NCBI GenBank assembly: GCA_020853705.1 | Contig: JADYYK010000234.1 | Coordinates: forward strand, 1-46,507 | DNA: 46,507 nt | DNA from: Deltaproteobacteria bacterium | GTDB taxonomy: Bacteria; Myxococcota_A; Polyangia; Haliangiales; JADYYK01 | Direction of reading: 5' to 3' | In this document: one piece after another, positions 25,046 through 32,589 of the stretch | How the letters are laid out: every line of letters begins with the position of its first letter | How positions within the stretch are numbered: position 1 is the stretch's first letter | Made by a program: the position numbers and the translations under genes | The notes under the pieces: model-generated | Database searches by the model: none | Seen by the model: only the letters and a program-made list of their open reading frames with translations | Told to the model about the DNA's origin: nothing

Positions 25046-26418
25046 CAGGCGGTCCTTTCGGGCTGGGCATGTGCGCCCAGCCACTTGCCGAAGGCTCGGG
25101 TGATCTGGCCGCGCAGCCCGCGCGCGCGCGCCTGGGTCTTGAAGCCGGTGACGATGGCGCCCAGCATCATCTGGGCGGCGGGGTCGCCCTCCACGCGCAG
25201 CGCGCCGGTCAGCTGCAGGGTGCCGAAATCGGTGCGCCCGGCCAGCACGTCGAGCAGCGTCTGTGCGCGCAGCGTCAGCGTGGAGTCGGGAGGGCGCGGC
25301 GCGCCGCGGGTGATGTCGAGGCGACCATCGCGCAGGCGCAGGGTGCGCTCGCCGCCGCCAGGGCCGGTCAGCACCAGGTGGATGGTCAGGTTCATGTGGC
25401 GCGCCTCGGGCGGCGCCGGCATGCGGCGCGCGGCCAGCTTGACCATGCCGAGGAAGGCGGTGATGCGCGGATCCTCGCGGCCGGGGACCTCGCTGACGTA
25501 GAGCCTGAGCACGTCGACCGCGGTGTCACCGCGCGGGCGCCAGCCGAGCTCTGCGCGCGCCTTGTCGGAGGCCATCACCATGCGCGCGGCGGTCTGCTTC
25601 AGCCAGGCCGGATCGGCGGCGTGGATGACGCCCAGGCGCGCCAGCAGCGGCAGCGCGCGCGCGGCGATGGCGCGGCCCAGCGGCGACGACCTGAGCAGTC
25701 GCAGGCCGGTGGCGCGGGCCAGCTCGGCGCTGCTGGCGGGTTCGCGCGCGCCCAGGTTGAAGGCGCCACGGGCCGCCGGGGCGGCCTGCAGCGCCAGGAT
25801 GATGGCGTCGGCGACGTCCTCGTCCCACACCAGGGGCATCGGGGTCTCGCTGTCGACCAGGACGCGGCGGCGCAGCATGTCGCCCAGCACGTGCTCCATG
25901 TGGTTGCCGACCAGGATGGCGGGGCGCAGGCGGGTGATGGCGACCTCGGGGTGCGCGGCCTCGAAGGCGTCGAGGTGCTCCTCCACGGTGTACTTGCAGG
26001 CCGAGTAGGCGAACTCGGGCTGGTAGCGCCGCGGCGTGGTCTCGACGATGGGGTCGGGGTGGCCCGAGACCACGCCATAGGCGGCGATCGACGAGGTGTA
26101 GATGAAGCGCGGCACCTGGTGGGCGGCGACCGCGGCCAGCACGTTGTCGGTGCCGCCGATGTTGATGGCGTCGAACTGCGGGCGCGGCAACAGGCCGGTG
26201 ACCACGAAGGCCAGGTGGATGACGGCGTCGGCGCCGGCGAAGTGCGCGGCGATGGCGGGATCGCGCACGTCGGCGTGGATGGCGGTGAGCTTGCGGCCGG
26301 CCAGCGCGGGCGGGCGCAGATCGAGCGACACCAGCTGCTTGATCTTGCGCAGCCCGAGCAGGCGGCGCAGCACCAGGGTGCCGAGCTGCCCCGAGCCGCC
26401 GGTGACGACGACCTTCAC
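25045..26418 (-). CDS. NAD-dependent epimerase (SDR) fused to SCP2-like domain, 457 aa
   Basis: The N-terminal two-thirds is an extended short-chain dehydrogenase. TGGSGQLG (6-13) is the dinucleotide loop, IHADVRDPA binds the cofactor edge, and YSACK holds the Tyr/Lys pair. The C-terminal 100 residues (from MNLTIHLVLTGPGGGERTLRL) resemble a sterol-carrier-protein-2 lipid-binding domain (DSTLTLRAQTLLDVLAGRTDF, then LTGALRVEGD). The fusion suggests a lipid or hydrophobic substrate. A GTG start at 26418 overlaps the upstream stop (GTGA); the longer frame upstream lies inside the previous gene. It is the third gene of the redox operon. Confidence 0.85.
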   Translation of the reverse strand: MKVVVTGGSGQLGTLVLRRLLGLRKIKQLVSLDLRPPALAGRKLTAIHADVRDPAIAAHFAGADAVIHLAFVVTGLLPRPQFDAINIGGTDNVLAAVAAHQVPRFIYTSSIAAYGVVSGHPDPIVETTPRRYQPEFAYSACKYTVEEHLDAFEAAHPEVAITRLRPAILVGNHMEHVLGDMLRRRVLVDSETPMPLVWDEDVADAIILALQAAPAARGAFNLGAREPASSAELARATGLRLLRSSPLGRAIAARALPLLARLGVIHAADPAWLKQTAARMVMASDKARAELGWRPRGDTAVDVLRLYVSEVPGREDPRITAFLGMVKLAARRMPAPPEARHMNLTIHLVLTGPGGGERTLRLRDGRLDITRGAPRPPDSTLTLRAQTLLDVLAGRTDFGTLQLTGALRVEGDPAAQMMLGAIVTGFKTQARARGLRGQITRAFGKWLGAHAQPERTA

Positions 26419-27410
26419 GACTGCGCCCCGGCGGGCGCGCCGGCCTCGGCCTCGATGGCCAGGGCGCGCCACAGCGCGCGGGCGGGGGCGCTGCGCAGGC
26501 CGAGGTCGTCACAGAGATCGCGCACCTTGGCCAGCGAGGCGACGACGCGGGCGCGGTGCGCCGGGTGGCCATAGGCCTCGGCGAGGACGGCGGCGGGGAT
26601 CTGGTAGGCGCGCGCGACCTCGGCGGGGGCGCGCAGCATGGTGCGCGCCATGACGCCGAGGACCAGCGGCGCGGCGATCGCGAGCGCGGCGCGGCGCGAG
26701 GCCGACAGCTCCGGCACCCGGGTGCGCAGGTACTCGCGCGCGAAGCACAGGTGGCGCGCCTCCTCGGTGATGTGGATCTGCATGATGCGACGCAGCAGGG
26801 GGTGCACCGGCTGGCCGCTCGACAGCACGGTGCGCTGGACGTGATCGATGGGATCCTCGCCGCCGAGCACGAAGATGAAGAACAGCTCGGGGAAGGCGCG
26901 CGCCATGCTGACCACGCGGTGCGACAGCACGCGGCGCAGGCCGCCCACCCCGGGCACCGGCAGGCCGGCGCGGGCGACGAACTCGCCGAACATCAGCGAG
27001 TGCTGCGACTCCTCGATGGCCTCGTGGTAGGCGTAGCGGAACTCGGGCGCGCTCGAGGGCAGGTGAAAGGCGAACAGCAGGAGGCCGCGGGTGAGCACGT
27101 TCTCGAACTCGAGGCCGGTGCGCATCGAGGCCGCGATGAGGTGCAGGCCGAGGCGCCGGCGCACGGCGTCGGGCTGCGCGCGGTACCAGGCGGTGCGTCC
27201 GAGCGCGTGCTCGGGCTCGAGCTCCCAGATGGGGTCGGCGGGATCGATGCGGTTCGCGGGGTTGTCCCAGTCGACGTCGGCGTAGGCGTCGAAGTGCTTG
27301 TCGACCGAGCGCGCGGACAGCCGGCGCGTCAGGTCGTGGAAGTCCTCGCGCGCGGCGGCGCGGGCCTCCTCGGGGAGTCCGGCGGGTCCGGTGAGGGTCT
27401 CGGTCATCAT
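26415..27410 (-). CDS. AurF-like diiron oxygenase, 331 aa
   Basis: The protein shows the iron-binding pattern of the p-aminobenzoate N-oxygenase (AurF) family. There is an EFEN glutamate (about 101-103), then HEAIEESQHSLMF with Glu134 and His137, and later ITEEARHLCFAREY with a second ExxH pair near 219. AurF-type enzymes use two irons and O2 to oxidise amines or other substrates. Its ATGATG start overlaps the TetR stop (ATGA, 27407-27410). The neighbouring SDR-SCP2 and luciferase-like enzymes suggest one oxidative pathway on a hydrophobic substrate, but the substrate cannot be read from sequence. Confidence 0.82.
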   Translation of the reverse strand: MMTETLTGPAGLPEEARAAAREDFHDLTRRLSARSVDKHFDAYADVDWDNPANRIDPADPIWELEPEHALGRTAWYRAQPDAVRRRLGLHLIAASMRTGLEFENVLTRGLLLFAFHLPSSAPEFRYAYHEAIEESQHSLMFGEFVARAGLPVPGVGGLRRVLSHRVVSMARAFPELFFIFVLGGEDPIDHVQRTVLSSGQPVHPLLRRIMQIHITEEARHLCFAREYLRTRVPELSASRRAALAIAAPLVLGVMARTMLRAPAEVARAYQIPAAVLAEAYGHPAHRARVVASLAKVRDLCDDLGLRSAPARALWRALAIEAEAGAPAGAQS

Positions 27411-28069
27411 CGGGAGGTCGGCTCCTTGGCGGGGGCGGCCGGCAGGGCCACGCGCGCGAGCTGCTTCCAGACCTCGAGCACGCGGGTGATGGCGGTCTGG
27501 TCGGAGATCACGATCTGATCGAGCGCCAGGCCCTGCATCAGGGCGAAGGTGAAGGTGGGCGCCAGGTCATAGGTCGGGTTGGCGGGCGCGTCGGGGCCGC
27601 CGGGGGGAGGGAACAGCTCGCGGAAGGTCTGGCGCACCGTGGTCATGAAGTCGGTGGTGATGCGGGTGACCGCGCCGCGCAGGGCGGCGTCGGTGCGCGC
27701 GGCGACCACCAGCTCGAGCCAGGCGTGGAAGGTCGGGCCCGAGACCATCGACCACAAGAGGTCGACGGCGGCCGAGGCGCGGTCGGCGCTGGCCGGCAGC
27801 GCGGCGAAGGCGGCGCGGAACTCTTGATCGCGGCGCGCGAACAGGTGCGCGATGGCCTCGGTGACCAGGCGCTCCTTGGTGGGGTAGTGGTGCAGCTGGG
27901 CGCCGCGCGAGACGCCAGCGCGGTCGGCGATCTCCGTGGTGGTGGTGCCGGCATAGCCAAGCTCGGCCAGGCAGCTGATGGTGGCGTCGAGCAGGAGGGT
28001 GCGGGTGGTGGCCGAGCGCTCTTCCTGGGTGCGCGGGCGGGTCGGCTGGAGGGGTTTTCGGGCGGCCAC
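27407..28069 (-). CDS. TetR-family repressor of the redox operon
   Basis: A 220-residue regulator starting at GTG 28069. The helix-turn-helix region, about residues 24-64, reads LLLDATISCLAELGYAGTTT, then EIADRAGVSRGAQLHHYPTK. The C-terminal ligand domain is divergent. It is the first gene of the operon with AurF-like, SDR-SCP2 and LLM enzymes. A palindrome lies about 30 bases upstream and is its likely operator. Its ligand may be the substrate of the encoded enzymes. Confidence 0.9.
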   Translation of the reverse strand: MAARKPLQPTRPRTQEERSATTRTLLLDATISCLAELGYAGTTTTEIADRAGVSRGAQLHHYPTKERLVTEAIAHLFARRDQEFRAAFAALPASADRASAAVDLLWSMVSGPTFHAWLELVVAARTDAALRGAVTRITTDFMTTVRQTFRELFPPPGGPDAPANPTYDLAPTFTFALMQGLALDQIVISDQTAITRVLEVWKQLARVALPAAPAKEPTSR

Positions 28070-28096
28070 GAGGTCTATATATGGAGGATGGATAAC

Positions 28097-28118
28097 AAAC
28101 AGTCAAGACTGATTGTTT
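28097..28118. promoter_or_regulatory. Palindromic operator candidate upstream of TetR operon
   Basis: CAGTC (28100-28104) and GACTG (28107-28111) form a perfect inverted repeat around AA. AAACA (28097-28101) and TGTTT (28114-28118) give outer symmetry offset by two bases. The region is markedly AT-rich and lies between the TetR start and the rightward outer-membrane protein gene. It could control both. Confidence 0.5.
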
Positions 28119-28166
28119 ATTGGTGCCAGGGTGACAGGTCGCCCATCAGCTCGCCTGTTCGTGCTC

Positions 28167-28216
<50 letters not shown>

Positions 28217-28250
28217 CGCCGCGCAGGCGCACACCCTGGTACGATTGGCC

Positions 28251-28874
28251 GTGCGCTACACGCTGCTCGCGCTCGTCCTCCTCCACACCACCCTGGCGCA
28301 CGCCCAGGACGACGAGCCCGTCCCCTCCCCTGGGCCTGTGACTGCGCCCGCGCCGGCACCCGTCGATCCAGTCGATGCCTCCGAACCGCGCCCCGAGCCC
28401 CAGCCCACGCTGGTGCCGGTGCCCCCTGCCCCGCCGCGCGCGCCGACGCCGTTCGATCGCGGCCGCATCAGCCTGGGCTTCGGCTTCTCCACGCAGCGCA
28501 GCTATGACCAGCGCTACTACGTCCTCGGCGGCGGCTTCGGCTACTACGTGCTGCGCGGCCTCGAGCCCTCGGTGCAGGCGGTGCACTGGTTCGGCGGCGA
28601 GCCCACCGTGACCAAGCTCAGCCCGGCCCTGCGCTACGTCTTCGTGGGCGCGCCGGTCTCGCTCAAGCCCTACGTCGGCGCCTTCTATTCACACTGGTTC
28701 CTCAGCGGCGACGGCCTCGACCTCGACACCGTGGGCGGCCGCGCCGGGTTGGTCAGCTACGGGAGCGGCGGCCTGGTCATCGGCCTCGGCATCGTCTACG
28801 AGCGCGTGGTCTCGGAGTGCACCGAAGAGTGCGACGAGATCTACCCCGACATCACCCTCAGCTACAGCCTGTAG
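28251..28874 (+). CDS. Outer-membrane beta-barrel-like protein, 207 aa
   Basis: The GTG at 28251 gives an N-terminal signal RYTLLALVLLHTTLAHAQ with likely cleavage after AHA. A Pro-rich linker of about 55 residues follows. The C-terminal 130 residues alternate polar and hydrophobic/aromatic strands (RGRISLGFGFSTQRSY, RYYVLGGGFGYYVL, LKPYVGAFYSHWFL) and end DITLSYSL, as in outer-membrane beta-barrels. The frame is open further upstream through the hexanucleotide repeat, but that part is Arg-Ala only. It ends two bases from the convergent membrane protein gene. Function unknown. Confidence 0.7.
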   Translation: MRYTLLALVLLHTTLAHAQDDEPVPSPGPVTAPAPAPVDPVDASEPRPEPQPTLVPVPPAPPRAPTPFDRGRISLGFGFSTQRSYDQRYYVLGGGFGYYVLRGLEPSVQAVHWFGGEPTVTKLSPALRYVFVGAPVSLKPYVGAFYSHWFLSGDGLDLDTVGGRAGLVSYGSGGLVIGLGIVYERVVSECTEECDEIYPDITLSYSL

Positions 28875-28876
28875 CT

Positions 28877-31315
28877 TCAGCCAGCGCGCACAGCCTCGGG
28901 CTTGGCCTTGTCGGCCTTGTCGTCGTCCTTGGCATCGTCCGCCTTGGCCACCGGCGCCTTGGCCAGCTGCCCCAGCAGCGTCGCCGCGCCGCCCGCCATC
29001 AGGTACAGCACCGCGCCGACCACCAGGGTGGTGCGGAAGCCGACCTGGATCGCCGTGATGGTCGCGCCCACGGTGCCGATGACCGAGGCCGCGCCGTTGA
29101 GGCCCCAGCCCCACGGGATCAGCTCGGCGTCGTGCCTTGCGGTCAGCTTGACGCCGCTCGGCAGCAGCATGCCCATGGCCAGCCCGCACAGCCCGACCAT
29201 GACGCCCGACAGCGCGATGCGCGCCGGCAGCGCCCAAGCCACCCAGTCGTGCAGCGCCGGCCCGAGCACGAACGAGTACACCAGCGCCAGCAGCGCGGTG
29301 GCCCCCGCCGCGATCAGCGGCAGCTGGCCGCCGCCGACCTTGTCGCCCAGCCGCCCCGACATGCGCGCCCCGATCGCGGTGCCCGCCAGCAGCGAGAACA
29401 GCACCACCAGCAGCGCATACGAGGGATGGCCCAAAAACAGCGCGAACTTCTGCATCAGCGCCATCTCGACCACCATGAAGGCCAGGCCGATCAGCGCAAA
29501 GTAGGTCAGCGCCACCAGGCGGCGCCGGCGATCGCGGCTCGACCCGGCGGTCAGCACGCCGCGCTTGTGCAGCAGCAGCGGCAACAGGATGAAGGCCAGC
29601 GCGAAGGCCGCCACCGAGGCGCCGGCGGCGATCAGGATCCACACCGCGGCGTCGGCCATCGAGGTGCCCTGCAGGTTGCCGATGCGCTTCAGCAGCGTGC
29701 CCGGCTTGACGAAGTAGAAGAAGAACGGCCGGTCGTCGGTGGGCGGGCGCAGATCCTCGGCGCGGCTGGTGACGGCGCTGCTCCAGGCGCCGTTGTCGAC
29801 CATGTCGGCGAGGCCGGTGCCATCGCCCACGGTGGGGCCGAGCACGATCTGGAAGCCGGCGCTGTTGACCGCGGCGTCGAGGCGCGCGAGCTCGTCGGCG
29901 GTGAACTCGGTGCGCTTGGCGATCAGGGTGCCCAGGCTGCCGTGCTGCACCAAAACGAGGTGGCGCCGGGTCGCCCCCGGCGCGATGCCCCGCCTCTCGA
30001 GCGCGCCCGCGGCCAGCACCACCAGGCGCGCGGTCTCGCCGTGGTCACCGGTGTACCAGCGCGTCATGGTCAGCACGCCGTTGTCGCTGAGGTGGCCGTA
30101 GTAGTCGGCGAACGCCTCCATCGTGTACAGCGTGTTCTCGGTCAGCGCGAAGGCGCCCGCCGCGGTGGCCGCCCAGGTGTCGACCAGCGAGGCCTGGATG
30201 ACGTCATAGCGCTCGCGCGAGCGACGCACGAAGCTGCGTCCGTCGTCGACCACGATGCGCACGCGGGCGTCCTTGTACAGGCCCTCGCTCTCCTTCAGGA
30301 ACTTGTCCTGCATGATCACCTTGGCGATGATCGGGTTGACCTCGACGCCGGTGACGCGCTTGGTGCCGGCGCCCAGCGCGTGGGCCACGTCGCGACCGCC
30401 GCCGGGGCCGATGATCAGGCTGCTCTCGGCGCCGCCCGGGAAGATGGCGTAGGCGATGGCGCTGATCTCGGTCTTCCAGCGCGGGCTCGACGCGACCGAC
30501 GCCGGCGTGACCTGGGTGGCCGCGCTGTTGTCGATCTTGATCATCATCTCGCCCTTCATCTGCTCGACGGTGACGCGCGAGAAGACGTTCCAGCGCTCGA
30601 ACACGGTGCGATCGGCGCGCACACCCTTGACGGTGGGCACCGCGATGACGGGCTTGACCAGGTTCACGACCAGCAGCGCCAGCATGGCGGCCAGCGGGGC
30701 CCAGCCCAGGGGGGGCTTCGGGGTCTGGAACAGGGCGGCGCCGGCCAGCGCCAGCACGCCGACCACGATCAGCAGCGACGGGCCGCCGAAGATCCCCAGC
30801 ATGGTGCCGGCCAGCAGCGCGGCCACGCCGGCGCCGCACAGGTCGTAGAAGTACAGCCGGTCGATCTGCGCGCGGTAGTGCGACACCGCCAGCGCGACCA
30901 CCATGCCGGCGAAGAAGAACGGCAGCGCCGCGGTGCCGTTGAGCAGGATGAGCTGCAGCACGGTACGCGAGGTGAACACCGGGATCTGGTTGGTGCCGGT
31001 CACGATGACGATGTCGATGGGGTTGGCCAGGCAGTAGATCAGCGCCAAGAGCGTGGTCGCCGCGAAGCGCCGGGCGTTGCGCGCCAGATCCGCGGGCAGC
31101 GTCTCCGGCGTGAAGCGCTCGCTGCGCACATAGACGTAGACCCCGCTGGCGCCGAGGCCGAACAGCGCCAGCGCGATGGCCAGGAAGGTGAAGTGGTAGT
31201 ACATGGTCGCCGAGAAGATGCGCGTCAGCACCACCTCGAGCATCAGGTTGGCGAAGCAGATCAGCGCGACGCCGTAGAGGACGCGGCGGCCAGCGACAGG
31301 GGCCTGGGCAGTCAT
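28877..31315 (-). CDS. Polytopic membrane protein with spermidine-synthase-like domain, 812 aa
   Basis: The N-terminal 220 residues hold about six membrane helices. Residues 240-540 form a soluble spermidine-synthase-like methyltransferase-fold domain: IGPGGGRDVAHALGAG (302-317), acidic Glu325 in VTGVEVNP, and VRIVVDDGRSF. The remaining region has about eight more helices. Known membrane spermidine-synthase-like proteins share this layout, but true aminopropyl-transferase activity is not established. The C-terminus is a charged Asp/Lys tail. The ATG at 31315 is divergent from the next gene. Confidence 0.8.
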   Translation of the reverse strand: MTAQAPVAGRRVLYGVALICFANLMLEVVLTRIFSATMYYHFTFLAIALALFGLGASGVYVYVRSERFTPETLPADLARNARRFAATTLLALIYCLANPIDIVIVTGTNQIPVFTSRTVLQLILLNGTAALPFFFAGMVVALAVSHYRAQIDRLYFYDLCGAGVAALLAGTMLGIFGGPSLLIVVGVLALAGAALFQTPKPPLGWAPLAAMLALLVVNLVKPVIAVPTVKGVRADRTVFERWNVFSRVTVEQMKGEMMIKIDNSAATQVTPASVASSPRWKTEISAIAYAIFPGGAESSLIIGPGGGRDVAHALGAGTKRVTGVEVNPIIAKVIMQDKFLKESEGLYKDARVRIVVDDGRSFVRRSRERYDVIQASLVDTWAATAAGAFALTENTLYTMEAFADYYGHLSDNGVLTMTRWYTGDHGETARLVVLAAGALERRGIAPGATRRHLVLVQHGSLGTLIAKRTEFTADELARLDAAVNSAGFQIVLGPTVGDGTGLADMVDNGAWSSAVTSRAEDLRPPTDDRPFFFYFVKPGTLLKRIGNLQGTSMADAAVWILIAAGASVAAFALAFILLPLLLHKRGVLTAGSSRDRRRRLVALTYFALIGLAFMVVEMALMQKFALFLGHPSYALLVVLFSLLAGTAIGARMSGRLGDKVGGGQLPLIAAGATALLALVYSFVLGPALHDWVAWALPARIALSGVMVGLCGLAMGMLLPSGVKLTARHDAELIPWGWGLNGAASVIGTVGATITAIQVGFRTTLVVGAVLYLMAGGAATLLGQLAKAPVAKADDAKDDDKADKAKPEAVRAG

Positions 31316-31428
31316 GGGGCGGACACTAGTGCCTCCCGCCGAAAATTTCGCCTGCGATTTATGGGACGGGGGGCACTGGTCTCGTCGCCAGCGTTCCCAC
31401 CGAGATGAGCGGTTGCTATCATCGCGGC
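31316..31428. promoter_or_regulatory. Divergent promoter region with inverted repeats
   Basis: This lies between two divergent genes. ACTAGTGCCTCCC (31325-31337) and GGGGGGCACTGGT (31368-31380) pair at 11 of 13 positions. CGAAA/TTTCG (31340-31350) forms a smaller palindrome inside. The local AT content is higher than in neighbouring DNA. This suggests a regulated bidirectional promoter; no regulator is assigned. Confidence 0.35.
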
Positions 31429-32556
31429 ATGGCGAAGCTGAGCGGGGGCGCGGCGCTGGCCGCGGGCATGATGCTGGTCGTCGGGCTGGCCGGGCCGGCG
31501 CAGGCCAAGCTGTCGAACGCCGTGGTCGCGCGGCTGCCGGACTATCTCAAGCCCGACGTCGCCACGCGCTTCAACCTGCGCGCACAGCGCGGCTTCGCGG
31601 CGCCGGTCGCGCTCGCCCGCGATGGTCAGCCCCTGACGCCGCTGGCAGCGGACGACAGCGACGGCGGCGGCAAGGGCGAAAAGCCCGCCGCCGGGCCGGC
31701 TCCGGTCGACGACTCCACCGAGTACATCGTGGTCGACCAGAGCCCCGACCGCGTGCGCGCGGTGTACGCCAACGCCAGCGTCCGCCTGGCGCTGTGGATG
31801 GCGCGCGACGGCCTGGCCACGGTCACGCTGCCCGAGGCGCGCATCGTGGCGCGGGTGCCGCCGCCGGCGCCGTTCATGACCCCGGGCTGGGCCGCGCCGG
31901 CGCCCGCCACGGGCGTCTACTTCGCGCCGGGCACCCGGCTCAGCGGCAAGCCCAGCCGCAAGAAGGGCGCCACCGGCTGGCTGGAGACCCGCTTCGTCGA
32001 TCCCGACAAGCGGTTTCGCAGCGCGGGCTTCGTGGAGCAGGCGCTGCTCGGCACCGTGTACCCCGACCAGCCGCTGCAAGGCGCCGGTGCTGGCGCCGAG
32101 GTGCGCGGCGACGCCCGCATCCTCGACGCGCCGGGCGGCCGTGAGCTGGCGCGCCTGACCAAGGGGAAAGAGTGGGTGGAGGGCGAGCAGACCGGCCTGC
32201 GCTGGCAGGGCTTCTACTTCGTCCGCATCGACCTGGGCGATGTCCAGCTGCGCGGCTGGGTTGCCGCCAAGGCGGTGCGCGACCTCCCGCCCGGCGGCAT
32301 CGGCGGCCACGGCACCTTCGGCACCGGCGGCTGGGGCACCCCGGGGCGCTCGGTGCGGCTGCCCGAGGGCACCGTGCTGCGTGCTCCGGGGGGCGGCGAG
32401 CCCTTCGGGGTCCTGCTCAGGACCGGCTACTACCCGGTGGTCCAGCGCCGTGGCCGCGGCGTCGAGCCCATCATCCGGCTCTACACGCCCTTCGGCAACA
32501 TCGAGTGCGAGCCCGAGGTGCCCGACACCGAGCTGGAGCCGCTGCCCGCGGACTGA
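31429..32556 (+). CDS. Secreted protein of unknown function, SH3-like region, 375 aa
   Basis: The ATG at 31429 begins a signal peptide (LAAGMMLVVGLAGPAQA, cleavage after AQA near 26). The mature protein has beta-rich segments, including GKEWVEGEQTGLRWQGFYFVRIDLGDVQLRGWVAAKAVRDL, which resembles an SH3b-type domain. Another repeat-like part (PGTRLSGKPSRKKGATGW) comes before it. It ends 33 bp before the giant kinase gene on the same strand, so it may be co-expressed and periplasmic. No enzyme motif is seen. Confidence 0.7.
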   Translation: MAKLSGGAALAAGMMLVVGLAGPAQAKLSNAVVARLPDYLKPDVATRFNLRAQRGFAAPVALARDGQPLTPLAADDSDGGGKGEKPAAGPAPVDDSTEYIVVDQSPDRVRAVYANASVRLALWMARDGLATVTLPEARIVARVPPPAPFMTPGWAAPAPATGVYFAPGTRLSGKPSRKKGATGWLETRFVDPDKRFRSAGFVEQALLGTVYPDQPLQGAGAGAEVRGDARILDAPGGRELARLTKGKEWVEGEQTGLRWQGFYFVRIDLGDVQLRGWVAAKAVRDLPPGGIGGHGTFGTGGWGTPGRSVRLPEGTVLRAPGGGEPFGVLLRTGYYPVVQRRGRGVEPIIRLYTPFGNIECEPEVPDTELEPLPAD

Positions 32557-32589
32557 ACGAACCGCAGCGGACTCGGGGTATCATGGGCC

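Noticed and set aside
28817..31408. Long plus-strand open frame
   Set aside because: Antisense to the membrane spermidine-synthase-like gene, low-complexity product, no motifs.
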